Assembly: GCA_028688905.1 (NCBI GenBank)
Contig: JAQTXH010000002.1
Span: 269,061-333,060 of the forward strand
Reading direction: 5' to 3'
DNA length: 64,000 nt
Origin: Acidiphilium sp.
GTDB taxonomy: Bacteria; Pseudomonadota; Alphaproteobacteria; Acetobacterales; Acetobacteraceae
Below, piece by piece: positions 51,678-60,404 of this stretch (the stretch's first letter is position 1; every line of letters begins with the position of its first letter). The position numbers were made by a program, and so were the translations under genes. The notes under the pieces were generated by a model that ran no database searches, had not been told where the DNA came from, and was given only the letters and a program-made list of their open reading frames with translations.

Positions 51678-52690
51678 GGTTGATTGCCGGCCATACTGTA
51701 ATAGGGAACAATGTTATGATCCCGTGTCGGCATGCTACCTGGAATGACGTGAGCATGATCCGGTCCGTCAACGACCGCTTGAACAATCTCGCGCGATGAC
51801 GGGTTCATGACAGGGATGATGCTGCCAATAGCGCCAGCCGTCAGGGCGATGCCCACAGCGGTAACTTTAAGGCCCGGCATATCAACCGCCAAGCTTACCG
51901 TGGCACCGCGGTTGATCAAGGTTGCACTCGCAATAGCGTGGCTACCTAACGGCGCGTCCATAAGGATGGCCCGAGTGGTTTGCATACCAAAGGCCTGGGA
52001 TGGATCAATAATCGCGCCATGAGGCAGAGTCGTCTGTGGTATCCATGCCAGTTTTAGATCTTTGCTGCCCATAATCTCTCCCGCGAAGAGATTATGGGTC
52101 GCAACGACTGCTCGGACCGCACGGGTCGCGAAACCGGCGATGGTTGTGCTCACTGGATTCATACTTGGGGTGGTGACTAGGATGGTAGCGCTGAAATTGC
52201 CATTGCTCCGATCGTAGGCAATTTGATTGACCGAGATATCGGGCGCAGAATTGAGGGGAACCATCGGCAACTGCCCGTCGCCAATGTGGACTACAATATG
52301 GTTTGCCGCTCCAACCCGTTGCAGCGCCGGGCGAAGAGCTTGGGTAATTTGGTGTTTTGTGATAGGCGTTCCTAGACGTTCGATCACCACTGAACTATCG
52401 TTTTTGCGTGAAAGCCAAGCAACGCTGTATTGTTTCGCGATGATGGCAAGTTGTTGCGCGCCAATGATGATACGGGAACCTGGGGCTGGTGCTGGACCAA
52501 GCACCGTACTCGCTTCAGATCCAGCGTGATGAAAAAGGTCTTTGAGCTTCACGACTGGGCGGTCGATCGATACTAGTGAACGCGTTGACGGTGCCGCCTG
52601 GACAGGTACACCCTGTGCGGTTGCATGTTGCAGTGCTGCAAATATCAATGTGCTGCTAAGCATAATCTGGCAGATGATTGGCTTATTCAT
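51674..52690 (-). CDS. flgA: Flagellar P-ring assembly chaperone FlgA
   Basis: A 338-residue periplasmic protein with a signal peptide (LSSTLIFAALQHATAQ). The C-terminal SAF-like chaperone domain shows ATHNLFAGEIMGSKDLKLAW, RAILMDAPLGSHAIASATLI and RGATVSLAVDMPGLKVTAVG, ending MNPSSREIVQAVV. It is longer than enterobacterial FlgA (about 220), as in other alphaproteobacteria. It lies between flgG and flgH in the usual order. Confidence 0.93.
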   Translation of the reverse strand: MNKPIICQIMLSSTLIFAALQHATAQGVPVQAAPSTRSLVSIDRPVVKLKDLFHHAGSEASTVLGPAPAPGSRIIIGAQQLAIIAKQYSVAWLSRKNDSSVVIERLGTPITKHQITQALRPALQRVGAANHIVVHIGDGQLPMVPLNSAPDISVNQIAYDRSNGNFSATILVTTPSMNPVSTTIAGFATRAVRAVVATHNLFAGEIMGSKDLKLAWIPQTTLPHGAIIDPSQAFGMQTTRAILMDAPLGSHAIASATLINRGATVSLAVDMPGLKVTAVGIALTAGAIGSIIPVMNPSSREIVQAVVDGPDHAHVIPGSMPTRDHNIVPYYSMAGNQP

Positions 52691-52697
52691 AAGGTGA

Positions 52698-53480
52698 TCA
52701 TAATTGTGTCAGGGTGTTCATCATTTGATTTGATGTGGTGATGACCTGGCTGTTCATTTCGTAGGCGCGTTGCGCAGTGATCAGATCGGTGATTTCGCTG
52801 ACAACATTGACGTTGGAATTCTCGACAAAACCTTGTTGAACCGACCCGAAACCGGGAGAGCTGGGTACGGCGGTGACTGGATCGCCGGAAGCGGCGGTCT
52901 GGATAAACAAATTGCCACCCTGCGCTTCTAATCCGGCGTCGTTGGGGAAGGCGGCGAGCTGCAACTGACCAACGGTTTGCGGTGCAGTCTGGCCCGACAG
53001 GCTGGCTTGCACCTGCCCTGAAGCATTGATTGTCACGTTCGTCGCATTGGACGGGATTTGAATACCCGGCTGCACGACATAGCCGTCGGCGGTAACGATT
53101 TCACCGTTCGGCGACAAACCGAACGTGCCATCGCGCGTGTATGCGGTCTGGCCGGACGGCAGGGTAACTTGGAACCACCCGTTACCCGATATCGCCAAGT
53201 CGAGCGAATTGTTGGTTTGTTGAAGGTTGCCCTGTTGATCGATCCTGTAGATTGCTGCGGTTTTGACACCGAGGCCAATCTGGGTGCCGGAGGGCACGAT
53301 TGTGCCAGCATCGGAACTGTTTGATCCAGCCCTTCTTAAATCCTGGTATAATAAATCCTGGAACTCAACGCGTTGCCGTTGATATCCAGTAGTCGTCATA
53401 TTGGCAATATTGTTGGCAATGACCTCAACGTTGGTTTGTTGGGCTTGCATGCCGGTTGCGGCGATGTCGAGAGAGCGCAT
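52698..53480 (-). CDS. flgG: Flagellar distal-rod protein FlgG
   Basis: A 260-residue rod protein. N-terminal SLDIAATGMQAQQTNVEVIA and NNIANMTTTGYQRQRVEFQDL; C-terminal GFVENSNVNVVSEITDLIT and AQRAYEMNSQVI are diagnostic of FlgG. It is exported by the flagellar type III apparatus and needs no signal peptide. flgF lies 29 bp upstream and flgA seven bp downstream. Confidence 0.96.
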   Translation of the reverse strand: MRSLDIAATGMQAQQTNVEVIANNIANMTTTGYQRQRVEFQDLLYQDLRRAGSNSSDAGTIVPSGTQIGLGVKTAAIYRIDQQGNLQQTNNSLDLAISGNGWFQVTLPSGQTAYTRDGTFGLSPNGEIVTADGYVVQPGIQIPSNATNVTINASGQVQASLSGQTAPQTVGQLQLAAFPNDAGLEAQGGNLFIQTAASGDPVTAVPSSPGFGSVQQGFVENSNVNVVSEITDLITAQRAYEMNSQVITTSNQMMNTLTQL

Positions 53481-53509
53481 GATAGTCTCCGTGAAATGGG
53501 AGGTATGAA

Positions 53510-54253
53510 CTAGCTTGTTGTGGCACCAAGGATTTTACTGATTGCGGATTGGTCGCGGGATTGCTCGGCGGAAATGAACTGGGCAATCATGCGAAAATTC
53601 TGACTAGCCTGGATCATTTTGGTGATTTCAACGATCGGCTGTACATTCGAACCCTCGAGAGCACCTTGGACAATATTTGGATTGGCGCTGGGAACCGGTG
53701 CTGTGGCGGTCCGGAACAGATTATTGCCCTCAGCGATAAGGTTTTGTGCGTCTGTGACTGTAACAACACCAACTTGACCAATAATACCTTGCGATGTACT
53801 GATCGTGCCGTCGGAGGCAATGCTCAACGTGCCGCTTTGTGGTGGTATGGTGATGGGTTGACCGCCAGGATCGAGCAAGGTGTCGCCTGAAGCGTTGGCG
53901 ATGGTACCGTTGGGGAGAAGCCCAAATCGGCCATCGCGGGTCAGGCGTGGGCCGTTTTGGGTTTGTACGGTGAAATAGCCCCCGCCAGGGAGCGCCAGAT
54001 CAAGTGGATTGCCGGTTTGGTGAACGGGACCAGGTGTTGCATCACGCCAGGTTCCAACGGCCTGGGTATAGGCCAAGGTAGAACTGCCGGGCGGCGCGGT
54101 GACGCCGCGCATACGATCGATCCAAGGGGCAGATTCCAGATGAGTTGCCTCATAGCCAGGCGTTGAGACATTCGCGATGTTATTCGCAATCACGTCCACT
54201 GTACGTGACGCGGTGATCATACGCGAAAGAATGATGCTGGTCGTATTATCCAT
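53510..54253 (-). CDS. flgF: Flagellar proximal-rod protein FlgF
   Basis: A 247-residue rod protein, with the N-terminal MDNTTSIILSRMITASRTVD and NNIANVSTPGYEATHLE and the C-terminal ALEGSNVQPIVEITKMIQAS. The length and lower similarity to FlgG suit FlgF. The ATG at 54253 is preceded by AGGA and is preferred over GTG 54265. It is the first gene of flgF-flgG-flgA-flgH; the promoter must lie in the 78 bp before the IS remnant or be supplied across it. Confidence 0.93.
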   Translation of the reverse strand: MDNTTSIILSRMITASRTVDVIANNIANVSTPGYEATHLESAPWIDRMRGVTAPPGSSTLAYTQAVGTWRDATPGPVHQTGNPLDLALPGGGYFTVQTQNGPRLTRDGRFGLLPNGTIANASGDTLLDPGGQPITIPPQSGTLSIASDGTISTSQGIIGQVGVVTVTDAQNLIAEGNNLFRTATAPVPSANPNIVQGALEGSNVQPIVEITKMIQASQNFRMIAQFISAEQSRDQSAISKILGATTS

Positions 54254-54331
54254 ATGTCCTGTCACCGTTTTGGGACGCTTCGTCGTATTGACGTGATGGA
54301 CAATGACGATGAAGTGTTAATATTTGCTTAA

Positions 54332-55025
54332 GAGCCTGACCTAAAATTTGGTTGACCGGCCTCGCTGCTTTTGATTCCCTGGATTTGCAACAACTTGGGG
54401 AGACTCGCGATGCCATGGAACGATGCCGATCGGGCGAGGTATGATGTCATTCTAGCGCGTTATTCAAGCGATATGTCGGAGGCGGAGTTTGCTTTGATCG
54501 CGCCACTTCTGCCCCCGCCGAGACGGTGCGGGCGCAAGCCGACGAGTCCACAAGCCATTCTAAATGTGCTATTTTGTATGATCCGCTGCGGTTGTCTGTG
54601 GCGGTATTTATCGAAGGAATTTCCGCCTTTCACGACCGAGTGGAACAGATTTTACGCTTGGCGCGATAGCGGATTGTGGACGCAAATCGTTGTGGTTCTC
54701 GTGATGAACGCGCGTGAGGCGGAGGGCCGCGAAGCCGCGCCAACCGCTGTGGTGGTCGATAGCCAATCGGTCAAAACGACAGAAGCAGACGGTCACCGAG
54801 GTTTCAAAGCGGGAAGGTCAAGGGCCGCAAGCGCCACCTCGCGGTCGATACGCTCGGACTGCCCATCGAGTGCCAAATCACGGCGGCCAGCACGCAGGAC
54901 CGCGATGCTCTCGCGCCGTTGCTCAAGGCCGTACGGATTTAATTCGCTATTGCAGGATCGTGCGGGCTGCGCTTGCGGAATCGCCGATCCTAACGCTTCG
55001 TCAAGAATGAATTTTGGGTACGAGC
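54332..55025 (+). mobile_element. Degraded IS5/IS1031-like insertion sequence
   Basis: The left end GAGCCTGACCTAAAATTT (54332-54349) has an imperfect inverted counterpart at AATTTTGGGTACGAGC (55010-55025). Between them is one frameshifted transposase gene. At about 694 bp it is shorter than typical members (about 850-950 bp), so an internal deletion is likely. It occupies the gap between flgF and fliL. Confidence 0.65.
54410..54942 (+). pseudogene. IS5-family (IS1031-type) transposase, frameshifted and truncated
   Basis: GGGGAG precedes ATG 54410. The frame MPWNDADRARYDVILARYSS, LSEAEFALIAPLLPPPRR-like, SPQAILNVLFCMIRCGCLWR and VVVDSQSVKTTEADGHRGF encodes the N-terminal domain and the first DDE Asp (VVDSQS). 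After HRGF the reading shifts: KGRKRHLAVDTLGLP and IECQITAASTQDRDALAPLL continue in another frame to a stop at 54942. The remaining DDE Asp (VDTLG) is thus out of frame and the region with the last Glu is absent. Not functional. Confidence 0.88.
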
Positions 55026-55112
55026 GGTGATTTTTGTCGATCAGAGGGATGAACTTAACTATTTATTAATCAAACGCCTCCATAAACCCTTTGACGGACG
55101 AGAGGATGAGTT

Positions 55113-55622
55113 ATGGTGAAATTTTCGGTTAATTCGAAGTCAACACGGGACGATTCGACAGAAGAAGCTGCAAATTCTACTGTGGCACTCCAAAAGCGTC
55201 CAGCACTGCTTTTGCTCGGCGTGCCTGGGGCAGCTTTGCTGTTCGTGGGCGGCGGTCTTTGGATCAGCGGGATCCTTCCGCATCTTCTAAACGGCGGCAA
55301 GGCCACGATTCTTTCTGGCCCGGTTTTTGTCAAAATTCCGGAAATTGTCGCCAATTTGAATGTTTCGTCTGGACAGGATTCTTATGCCAAGCTCGATGCT
55401 ACACTTGAACTCTCCAACAATGCCTCGGCGGCGCAGGTTAGGCGCGATATGCCCCGGATTATCGATGTGTTTCAGACCTATTTGCGTGCCATGCACCCGA
55501 GCGAATTGCGCGGCGCTTCAGGTACCTATCGTTTGCGCGAGGCATTGATCGACCGCGTTCGCATCGCTGTAGCCCCAAATGTGATCCGCAACGTTTTATT
55601 TGAGGAACTGATTGTTCAATGA
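55113..55622 (+). CDS. fliL: Flagellar basal-body-associated protein FliL
   Basis: A 169-residue protein with a cytoplasmic tail, one membrane helix (about 30-50, ALLLLGVPGAALLFVGGG) and a periplasmic SPFH-like FliL domain (KLDATLELSNNASAAQVR, MPRIIDVFQTYLRAMHPSEL, VLFEELIVQ). It sits around the stator units. GAGAGGATGAG precedes the ATG. It opens the plus-strand flagellar operon. Confidence 0.93.
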   Translation: MVKFSVNSKSTRDDSTEEAANSTVALQKRPALLLLGVPGAALLFVGGGLWISGILPHLLNGGKATILSGPVFVKIPEIVANLNVSSGQDSYAKLDATLELSNNASAAQVRRDMPRIIDVFQTYLRAMHPSELRGASGTYRLREALIDRVRIAVAPNVIRNVLFEELIVQ

Positions 55623-55673
55623 GTCTACCTCTCAAACACGCACAAAAAATTGAATCTAACAATATCTAAAATA

Positions 55674-56126
55674 ATGGGTTCTGAGATGATCATAGACTAT
55701 GCTGATGTTGCTGAGTGGATTTTTCAAGTTGGGTTGTTTGCAATTTTGGTGGCGACGTTGACCTATGCGTGTCGTCTTGACCGTTTGCTGCGCCAGGTTC
55801 GCTGTGATCGCGATGCTTTACATTCGATCTTGCCACAAATCGACGTTTCCATTTCCGCTGCTATCATCGCGACCGATCGCTTGATCCTCGAAACCAGTCG
55901 TGCGGGCGTCGCACTCAAAGAAGCCTGCGAGTCGGCTGAAACGACGACCCGGAAGCTTGATGACCGGATAAGCGGGGCGGCCCGGATCATCTCGGCGGCC
56001 AAAGACGAAATTACCACGTCCCGACCCGCATTGACGGCAGTGCGGCCGCTGACCCAAAGGCGTCCGGCAAAGCTACAAAGTCGCGGCGAACGGGACCTCG
56101 CACGGATGCTGCTCGATGTTTCCTGA
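55674..56126 (+). CDS. DUF6468-type flagellar-operon protein
   Basis: About 150 residues: one N-terminal membrane helix (WIFQVGLFAILVATLTYACR) then a coiled-coil (RLDRLLRQVRCDRDALHSIL and onward to about residue 110) and a basic tail ending LARMLLDVS. Such proteins lie between fliL and motE in alphaproteobacteria; the function is unknown. Two ATGs (55674, 55686) and no good ribosome-binding site make the start uncertain. It overlaps the next gene by 11 bases. Confidence 0.7.
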   Translation: MGSEMIIDYADVAEWIFQVGLFAILVATLTYACRLDRLLRQVRCDRDALHSILPQIDVSISAAIIATDRLILETSRAGVALKEACESAETTTRKLDDRISGAARIISAAKDEITTSRPALTAVRPLTQRRPAKLQSRGERDLARMLLDVS

Positions 56127-56880
56127 TCGGAGAAGCGTTGGTATCCGGTTTGCCGCCAGATGTCATCCTGTGTTGCGCCGCGTGTTGCCGTCAAGACTTT
56201 TGCCAATTGTCATATTCTGGTTGAGCGTCGCGGTGGTCCTGAAGTCTGCCGGGCTGATCGAGGCGGCCTTCGCGCAGTTTCCCGCCCAGGCAACGAGCGC
56301 AGCGGCAGCAACCCAATCATCCGACGGGATTTCCCCTGCTTCGACAAATGCAACCTCGGCACCGTACCGGCCTGTGAGCAATTGGACCGATCGTCCGCCG
56401 CCCCCGCCGATGTGCAAGCCGAATCCACTGGCAGAAACCGGTGAGAGCACCATTCTGATGGAACTGAAGCATCGGCAGGTGGCGTTAGATGAGCGTGCGC
56501 GGGCGCTCGACCGGGAACAGCAGGAACTTGATGCCACCAAGGCAGCTCTTGGCGAACAGGTCGCTGCTTTGAAACCCCTAGCCGAGCGTCTCGAATCATT
56601 GAAAGCAGAGCGTCAATCGAGCGACGACGCAAAATGGGCGGCCTTGGTAGCAACGTATAGTGCCATGGAGCCACGCAGTGCGGCACGAATTTTCGATGGA
56701 CTTGCTCCAGGCATTGTTTTTAACGTCCTGCGTCGTATGAACAACCGGAAAGCTGCGGCAATCCTCGCGGACATGTCGCCCGAAAAAGCCCAGGCTATTA
56801 CCGAGCGGTTCGCCGACGAGTCCGCACCACCGATGAAGATGCGACCTGCAAAGGCATTTTTGCCAGATGGCGCATCGTGA
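56116..56880 (+). CDS. MotE-like flagellar protein (MgtE intracellular-domain-like C-terminus)
   Basis: A 254-residue protein with an N-terminal membrane anchor (LLPIVIFWLSVAVVLKSAGL), a Pro-rich linker and a coiled coil (about 115-185, ALDERARALDREQQELDATK). The C-terminal MEPRSAARIFDGLAPGIVFN and RMNNRKAAAILADMSPEKAQ matches MotE, the periplasmic chaperone-like partner of MotC in alphaproteobacteria. A short overlap links it with the DUF6468 gene and a GTGA overlap with the gene after. Confidence 0.85.
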   Translation: MFPDRRSVGIRFAARCHPVLRRVLPSRLLPIVIFWLSVAVVLKSAGLIEAAFAQFPAQATSAAAATQSSDGISPASTNATSAPYRPVSNWTDRPPPPPMCKPNPLAETGESTILMELKHRQVALDERARALDREQQELDATKAALGEQVAALKPLAERLESLKAERQSSDDAKWAALVATYSAMEPRSAARIFDGLAPGIVFNVLRRMNNRKAAAILADMSPEKAQAITERFADESAPPMKMRPAKAFLPDGAS

Positions 56881-59264
56881 TCGACATGGCATTCCTGTTT
56901 TGCCGGGTGATGGCATGCCGTTTGATCACGTTGACGACGATCGGAGTCGGTCTGGCGGGCGCGTTAGTGATTGTGCAGCCGGCTTTCGCTCGACCGTTCG
57001 TCGCCCGCAACCAGTCGTCTTTCTGGTTTCGCGTTTTGATCCCGAATGATCAGGTTCCCACCCAGATCGGTCACGCCAGTTTTCGCCTTGGGCAAGACGC
57101 TATCCTTGTATTTGCCGCAGACCTGCCGGTTGATCAGTCCGTCCTACAACAGATCACCGGTGCTCCGAATGCCAGCGTCGTTCACTTGTCTCATGCCACA
57201 ATTCTGCGGATTCCTTTGCCGCCTTCAAAATCGCTCTACGCAGTGGCGGCGGTCAACTCCTTTCACGTCGTGTTGGGTTCGCTTCACCCTGCCGTGCCGG
57301 TCAACCTAGCCTTTGTTGCCGGTAAAATCCTGTTTTCGGCGACGGCGGCTGGACCTGTCGTCACCCTTGCTAACCCTGGTCCGCGATCCTCGCTCCTGGT
57401 TGGGACGGTAATGAACGACGCGGCCCTCGATCACGAATTGCAGGGACCCGGCTATACGACGATTCCGGCGACCAGTGGCGTCGTCGTGGCACCAACCTCC
57501 GACGATCTCGAACTCATACCGGCGACCACAGGGTTTGTGTTGCAATCCGTCGCGCAGGTTGAGCCATTGCCGGTCGGCCATCCCCCGGTTGCGGGCAATC
57601 TGTTCGCGGGCTCCCTGCATAAGGGGGAACTCGATCTGCCGCTTGGAACCATCGTTGTTTTGCGGCACCGGATGGAGTCAGCGCAACGGCGCGTCGCGAT
57701 GGCACCGCCGCTTGATCGCTTTGACGCGGTGCTCCATCTCGCGCGAATCCTTCTGGCGCTTGATCTTGGTCCGGAAGCGCATGGCGTCCTGATGGATATG
57801 CTCCGCAGCGATCCGGCCGCGATCGACAATCCGCAACGTCGTGCCCTACTCGCCATTTCCGACGTTGTGTCCTATCGGCCCGACGCCATAACGTCGGATT
57901 GGTCGGCGTTGGCATCGGACCCGGATCAGGAAAGTCTTTGGCGCGGTCTTGCCGATGCCGAACGCGGGAACACGGCAAAAGCAGCGGATCTGCTCTCCGG
58001 AGGGTTGTCATCTCTGGTCGCGGCACCACCATTGGTGCGCGCTCAAATGCTGCCATTGGCGACGGAAACCCTGATTGCTGGCGGAAAACTGGCTTTGGCG
58101 CAGCGTTTGTTGCAGATCATGCCGCAGGGCGATAACCTTGCACTCGCGCGGGCTGAAGTTTTGCAGGCCACGCATCATCCTCGTGCGGCCCTCAAGGCCT
58201 TTGATCGGTTGTTAGCCGACTCCGACCCGCGGGTGGCCGGCATTGCACGGTTTCGTTCCGTCATGCTCCGTTGGCAGTTGCACCAGCTTGATGCTCGCGC
58301 CGCGTCCGCCCTGCTAGGACGTTACGTTTACGAATGGCGCAGCACGCGACACGAATTGAACGTCCGGCTGGCGCTGGCAAATCTCCGCGCTCAGGCGCAA
58401 GAATGGCCACTGGCCCTCATGGGCTTGATCAGAACAGATCAGTTGTTTCCAAAACAGGAAGCTCGAATTTTCGCGGCGCGGCAGGCGTTGTTTACCCAGA
58501 TGATTGCGTCTGGCGCGCTTGACCGCCTTGAGCCGCTGGCTGCCGTTTCTGTTATTCAGAATAATACCGATTTGATTCCGCCCGGAAATGCGGGTGTGCC
58601 CATTTTACAGGTATTGTCGAAACATCTTGTCGCTCTTGGTCTACCCGATCCCGCCGCCTCGATCATGGAACAATTGATCGTACGCGCGCCGGACGATGAA
58701 AGCCGTGCCCAGCTAGGATTAGGTCTCGCGCAGATCGATGTCGATGCCCACCATCTGGGGCGGGCGCAAACGGCACTGAGTGAGACGTCCGCTCCGGATA
58801 TTGCCTCCAATCTTGCCGCGTCGCGCCAATTGCTGGAGGACGAAATTGCGGCAAAGAATGGCATTAAGACAGGCCTGTCGTCGCTGACCGCATCGACCAG
58901 TCCGCGGGTTCTGGGGCTGGCGGCCCAACTTGCCTCAGACAGCCATGATTGGCCGGCTCTAGAAACAGCGGCGCAAAAACTTGCTGCCACGGTTCCGCCA
59001 GTCGGCCCGCTCGATCGGAAGGCGGCTCGCTCCATCCTACAATGGGCGGTCGCCGCGTCGCACGCGCGGGATTTTCGGAAATTGGCGGCGCTTCGTACAA
59101 AATATGAGTCGCGGATGCCGCCGGGTCGCGATGCAGACTTGTTCGAGACAATAACGGGACCGCCAGTGACGCCAAAAACCAGCCTCTCAGCGGCGCTGGA
59201 CCAGATTGCCGCGATCGAGCGAGTTGGCAAGGCTATCGGTCCTGCGTTCCCCCAGCGAAAATGA
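56877..59264 (+). CDS. Large exported alpha-helical-repeat protein at the end of the flagellar operon
   Basis: 795 residues from GTG 56877 (overlapping the motE stop) or 792 from ATG 56886. A signal peptide or anchor runs through ITTLTTIGVGLAGALVIVQP-type residues to PAFA. Residues 45-260 are beta-rich. From about 280 to the end helical repeats of TPR/HEAT type prevail (DAVLHLARILLALDLGPEAHG, RALLAISDVVSYRPD). I do not recognise a named family. Its overlap with motE implies a role in flagellar motility or assembly in the periplasm. It is followed by a long inverted repeat. Confidence 0.65.
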   Translation: MIDMAFLFCRVMACRLITLTTIGVGLAGALVIVQPAFARPFVARNQSSFWFRVLIPNDQVPTQIGHASFRLGQDAILVFAADLPVDQSVLQQITGAPNASVVHLSHATILRIPLPPSKSLYAVAAVNSFHVVLGSLHPAVPVNLAFVAGKILFSATAAGPVVTLANPGPRSSLLVGTVMNDAALDHELQGPGYTTIPATSGVVVAPTSDDLELIPATTGFVLQSVAQVEPLPVGHPPVAGNLFAGSLHKGELDLPLGTIVVLRHRMESAQRRVAMAPPLDRFDAVLHLARILLALDLGPEAHGVLMDMLRSDPAAIDNPQRRALLAISDVVSYRPDAITSDWSALASDPDQESLWRGLADAERGNTAKAADLLSGGLSSLVAAPPLVRAQMLPLATETLIAGGKLALAQRLLQIMPQGDNLALARAEVLQATHHPRAALKAFDRLLADSDPRVAGIARFRSVMLRWQLHQLDARAASALLGRYVYEWRSTRHELNVRLALANLRAQAQEWPLALMGLIRTDQLFPKQEARIFAARQALFTQMIASGALDRLEPLAAVSVIQNNTDLIPPGNAGVPILQVLSKHLVALGLPDPAASIMEQLIVRAPDDESRAQLGLGLAQIDVDAHHLGRAQTALSETSAPDIASNLAASRQLLEDEIAAKNGIKTGLSSLTASTSPRVLGLAAQLASDSHDWPALETAAQKLAATVPPVGPLDRKAARSILQWAVAASHARDFRKLAALRTKYESRMPPGRDADLFETITGPPVTPKTSLSAALDQIAAIERVGKAIGPAFPQRK

Positions 59265-59271
59265 GTTCACC

Positions 59272-59336
59272 CTGCCACCCGCTCAACCTAATTCCTCATT
59301 GGCACGGAGGGGAATGCGGGATGAGAGCGGGGGCAG
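59272..59336. terminator. Inverted repeat between convergent genes, candidate bidirectional terminator
   Basis: CTGCCACCCGCTC (59272-59284) pairs with GAGCGGGGGCAG (59325-59336) with one bulge, and inside it ATTCCTC can pair with GAGGGGAAT. No T-run follows either arm, so it is not a textbook terminator. Confidence 0.4.
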
Positions 59337-59352
59337 ATTGGCTTCGGTCACC

Positions 59353-60072
59353 CTAAATCGCTAAGCCCGCTCCATCACGGAGGATTAATTCTGTTTCGGG
59401 AGTGTATCCGTTGGAGCCATGCAGGATGAGTCCGGAACGCAGGTTGACAGATCCCCGAGCGTCTTTTCGCGATTGGATTATGACCAGTTTTGCTGGGCGG
59501 CCAACCCGTGGCCAGAGCGGCATGATATGGTAAGCACCGCAATCCGCGTGTTTCATCGCAAACAAACATTCATCGAGCGACGATGCGGGCAGGATGAATG
59601 TCAGGCTGCCGCGTGGTCTGAGCATGGCGGCGAGGGCGGTGGTCCAGGCGGAAAGCAGCCCAGATGACGCGCGGTGGGCACGTTGGCGTGCGAGGTCCGG
59701 CGATGCGGTATCCAGCACCGAGCGCCAGGGCGGGTTGGCAAAGCCGTGGTCGAACCGGCAGGTGAGAGGCAAATGGTTGACGTCGGCAGCGATGGCCATA
59801 AGTCCATGCGCGGCGTTGGCGCGAAAATTGTCGGCGGCGAGCGATGCAAGGTCGGGATCGCGCTCGATCCCGATGCCCTTCAGTCCCGCCACCCTTGCAT
59901 TAAGACAGAGCAGGCCGGCACCGGCACCGGTGCCGGCTTCGATGACGTTGTCGCCTGGCCGTGCCGGTATCGTCGCAGCAAGCAGAACCGGTTCAATCCC
60001 GGAGCGGTGACCGCAGGTGGTCTGGCGATAGTGGAGTCTGCCGCCAAACAGCGTGCCGTCGGTGAAGCTCAT
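59353..60072 (-). CDS. TrmN6-like tRNA/DNA N6-adenine methyltransferase
   Basis: A 239-residue SAM-dependent enzyme. N-terminal FTDGTLFGGRLHYRQTTCGH and RSGIEPVLLAATIP, motif I VIEAGTGAGAGLLCL and the catalytic NPPW (FANPPWRSV) are the tRNA1(Val) A37 N6-methyltransferase pattern. C-terminal PRVGRPAKLVIIQSRK is also typical. Its start overlaps the DUF2007 stop by ATGA. Confidence 0.85.
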   Translation of the reverse strand: MSFTDGTLFGGRLHYRQTTCGHRSGIEPVLLAATIPARPGDNVIEAGTGAGAGLLCLNARVAGLKGIGIERDPDLASLAADNFRANAAHGLMAIAADVNHLPLTCRFDHGFANPPWRSVLDTASPDLARQRAHRASSGLLSAWTTALAAMLRPRGSLTFILPASSLDECLFAMKHADCGAYHIMPLWPRVGRPAKLVIIQSRKDARGSVNLRSGLILHGSNGYTPETELILRDGAGLAI

Positions 60073-60275
60073 GCCTCACCGGCTTCGCGCAGCACGCGCC
60101 GCGCCTGCATGGCAGTCGCCGCCGGGACGCCGATTCGACGGGGAAACATGCTGATATTACCTTCTGTCGCCGCGATGTTTTGATCGAGCAGTATGGGCGT
60201 TAATCCAGCGTCGCGTAGCAGGGCCATCAGGAAACTCAGCCGAATCGTATCGGTCGATGCAACAATAATCTCCAT
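60069..60275 (-). CDS. DUF2007 domain protein
   Basis: Sixty-eight residues: MEIIVASTDTIRLSFLMALL, AGLTPILLDQNIA and PRRIGVPAATAMQARRVL form the DUF2007 (signal-transducing PII-like) fold with the characteristic last helix. It is commonly beside trmN6 homologues and ispB in alphaproteobacteria. The ATG is at 60275; longer in-frame extensions run into the divergent promoter region. Function unknown. Confidence 0.85.
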   Translation of the reverse strand: MEIIVASTDTIRLSFLMALLRDAGLTPILLDQNIAATEGNISMFPRRIGVPAATAMQARRVLREAGEA

Positions 60276-60404
60276 GCGATCCGTCGATTCCTTTATTGAG
60301 GGGCGAGGGGTGTCAAGCGCTGAATGAGGGGTCGCCTTGACCCTCCGTGACCGAGGCCGATATGCTGTAGCCGACGCTGATAACATGACAAGGTTAAACC
60401 GCCT

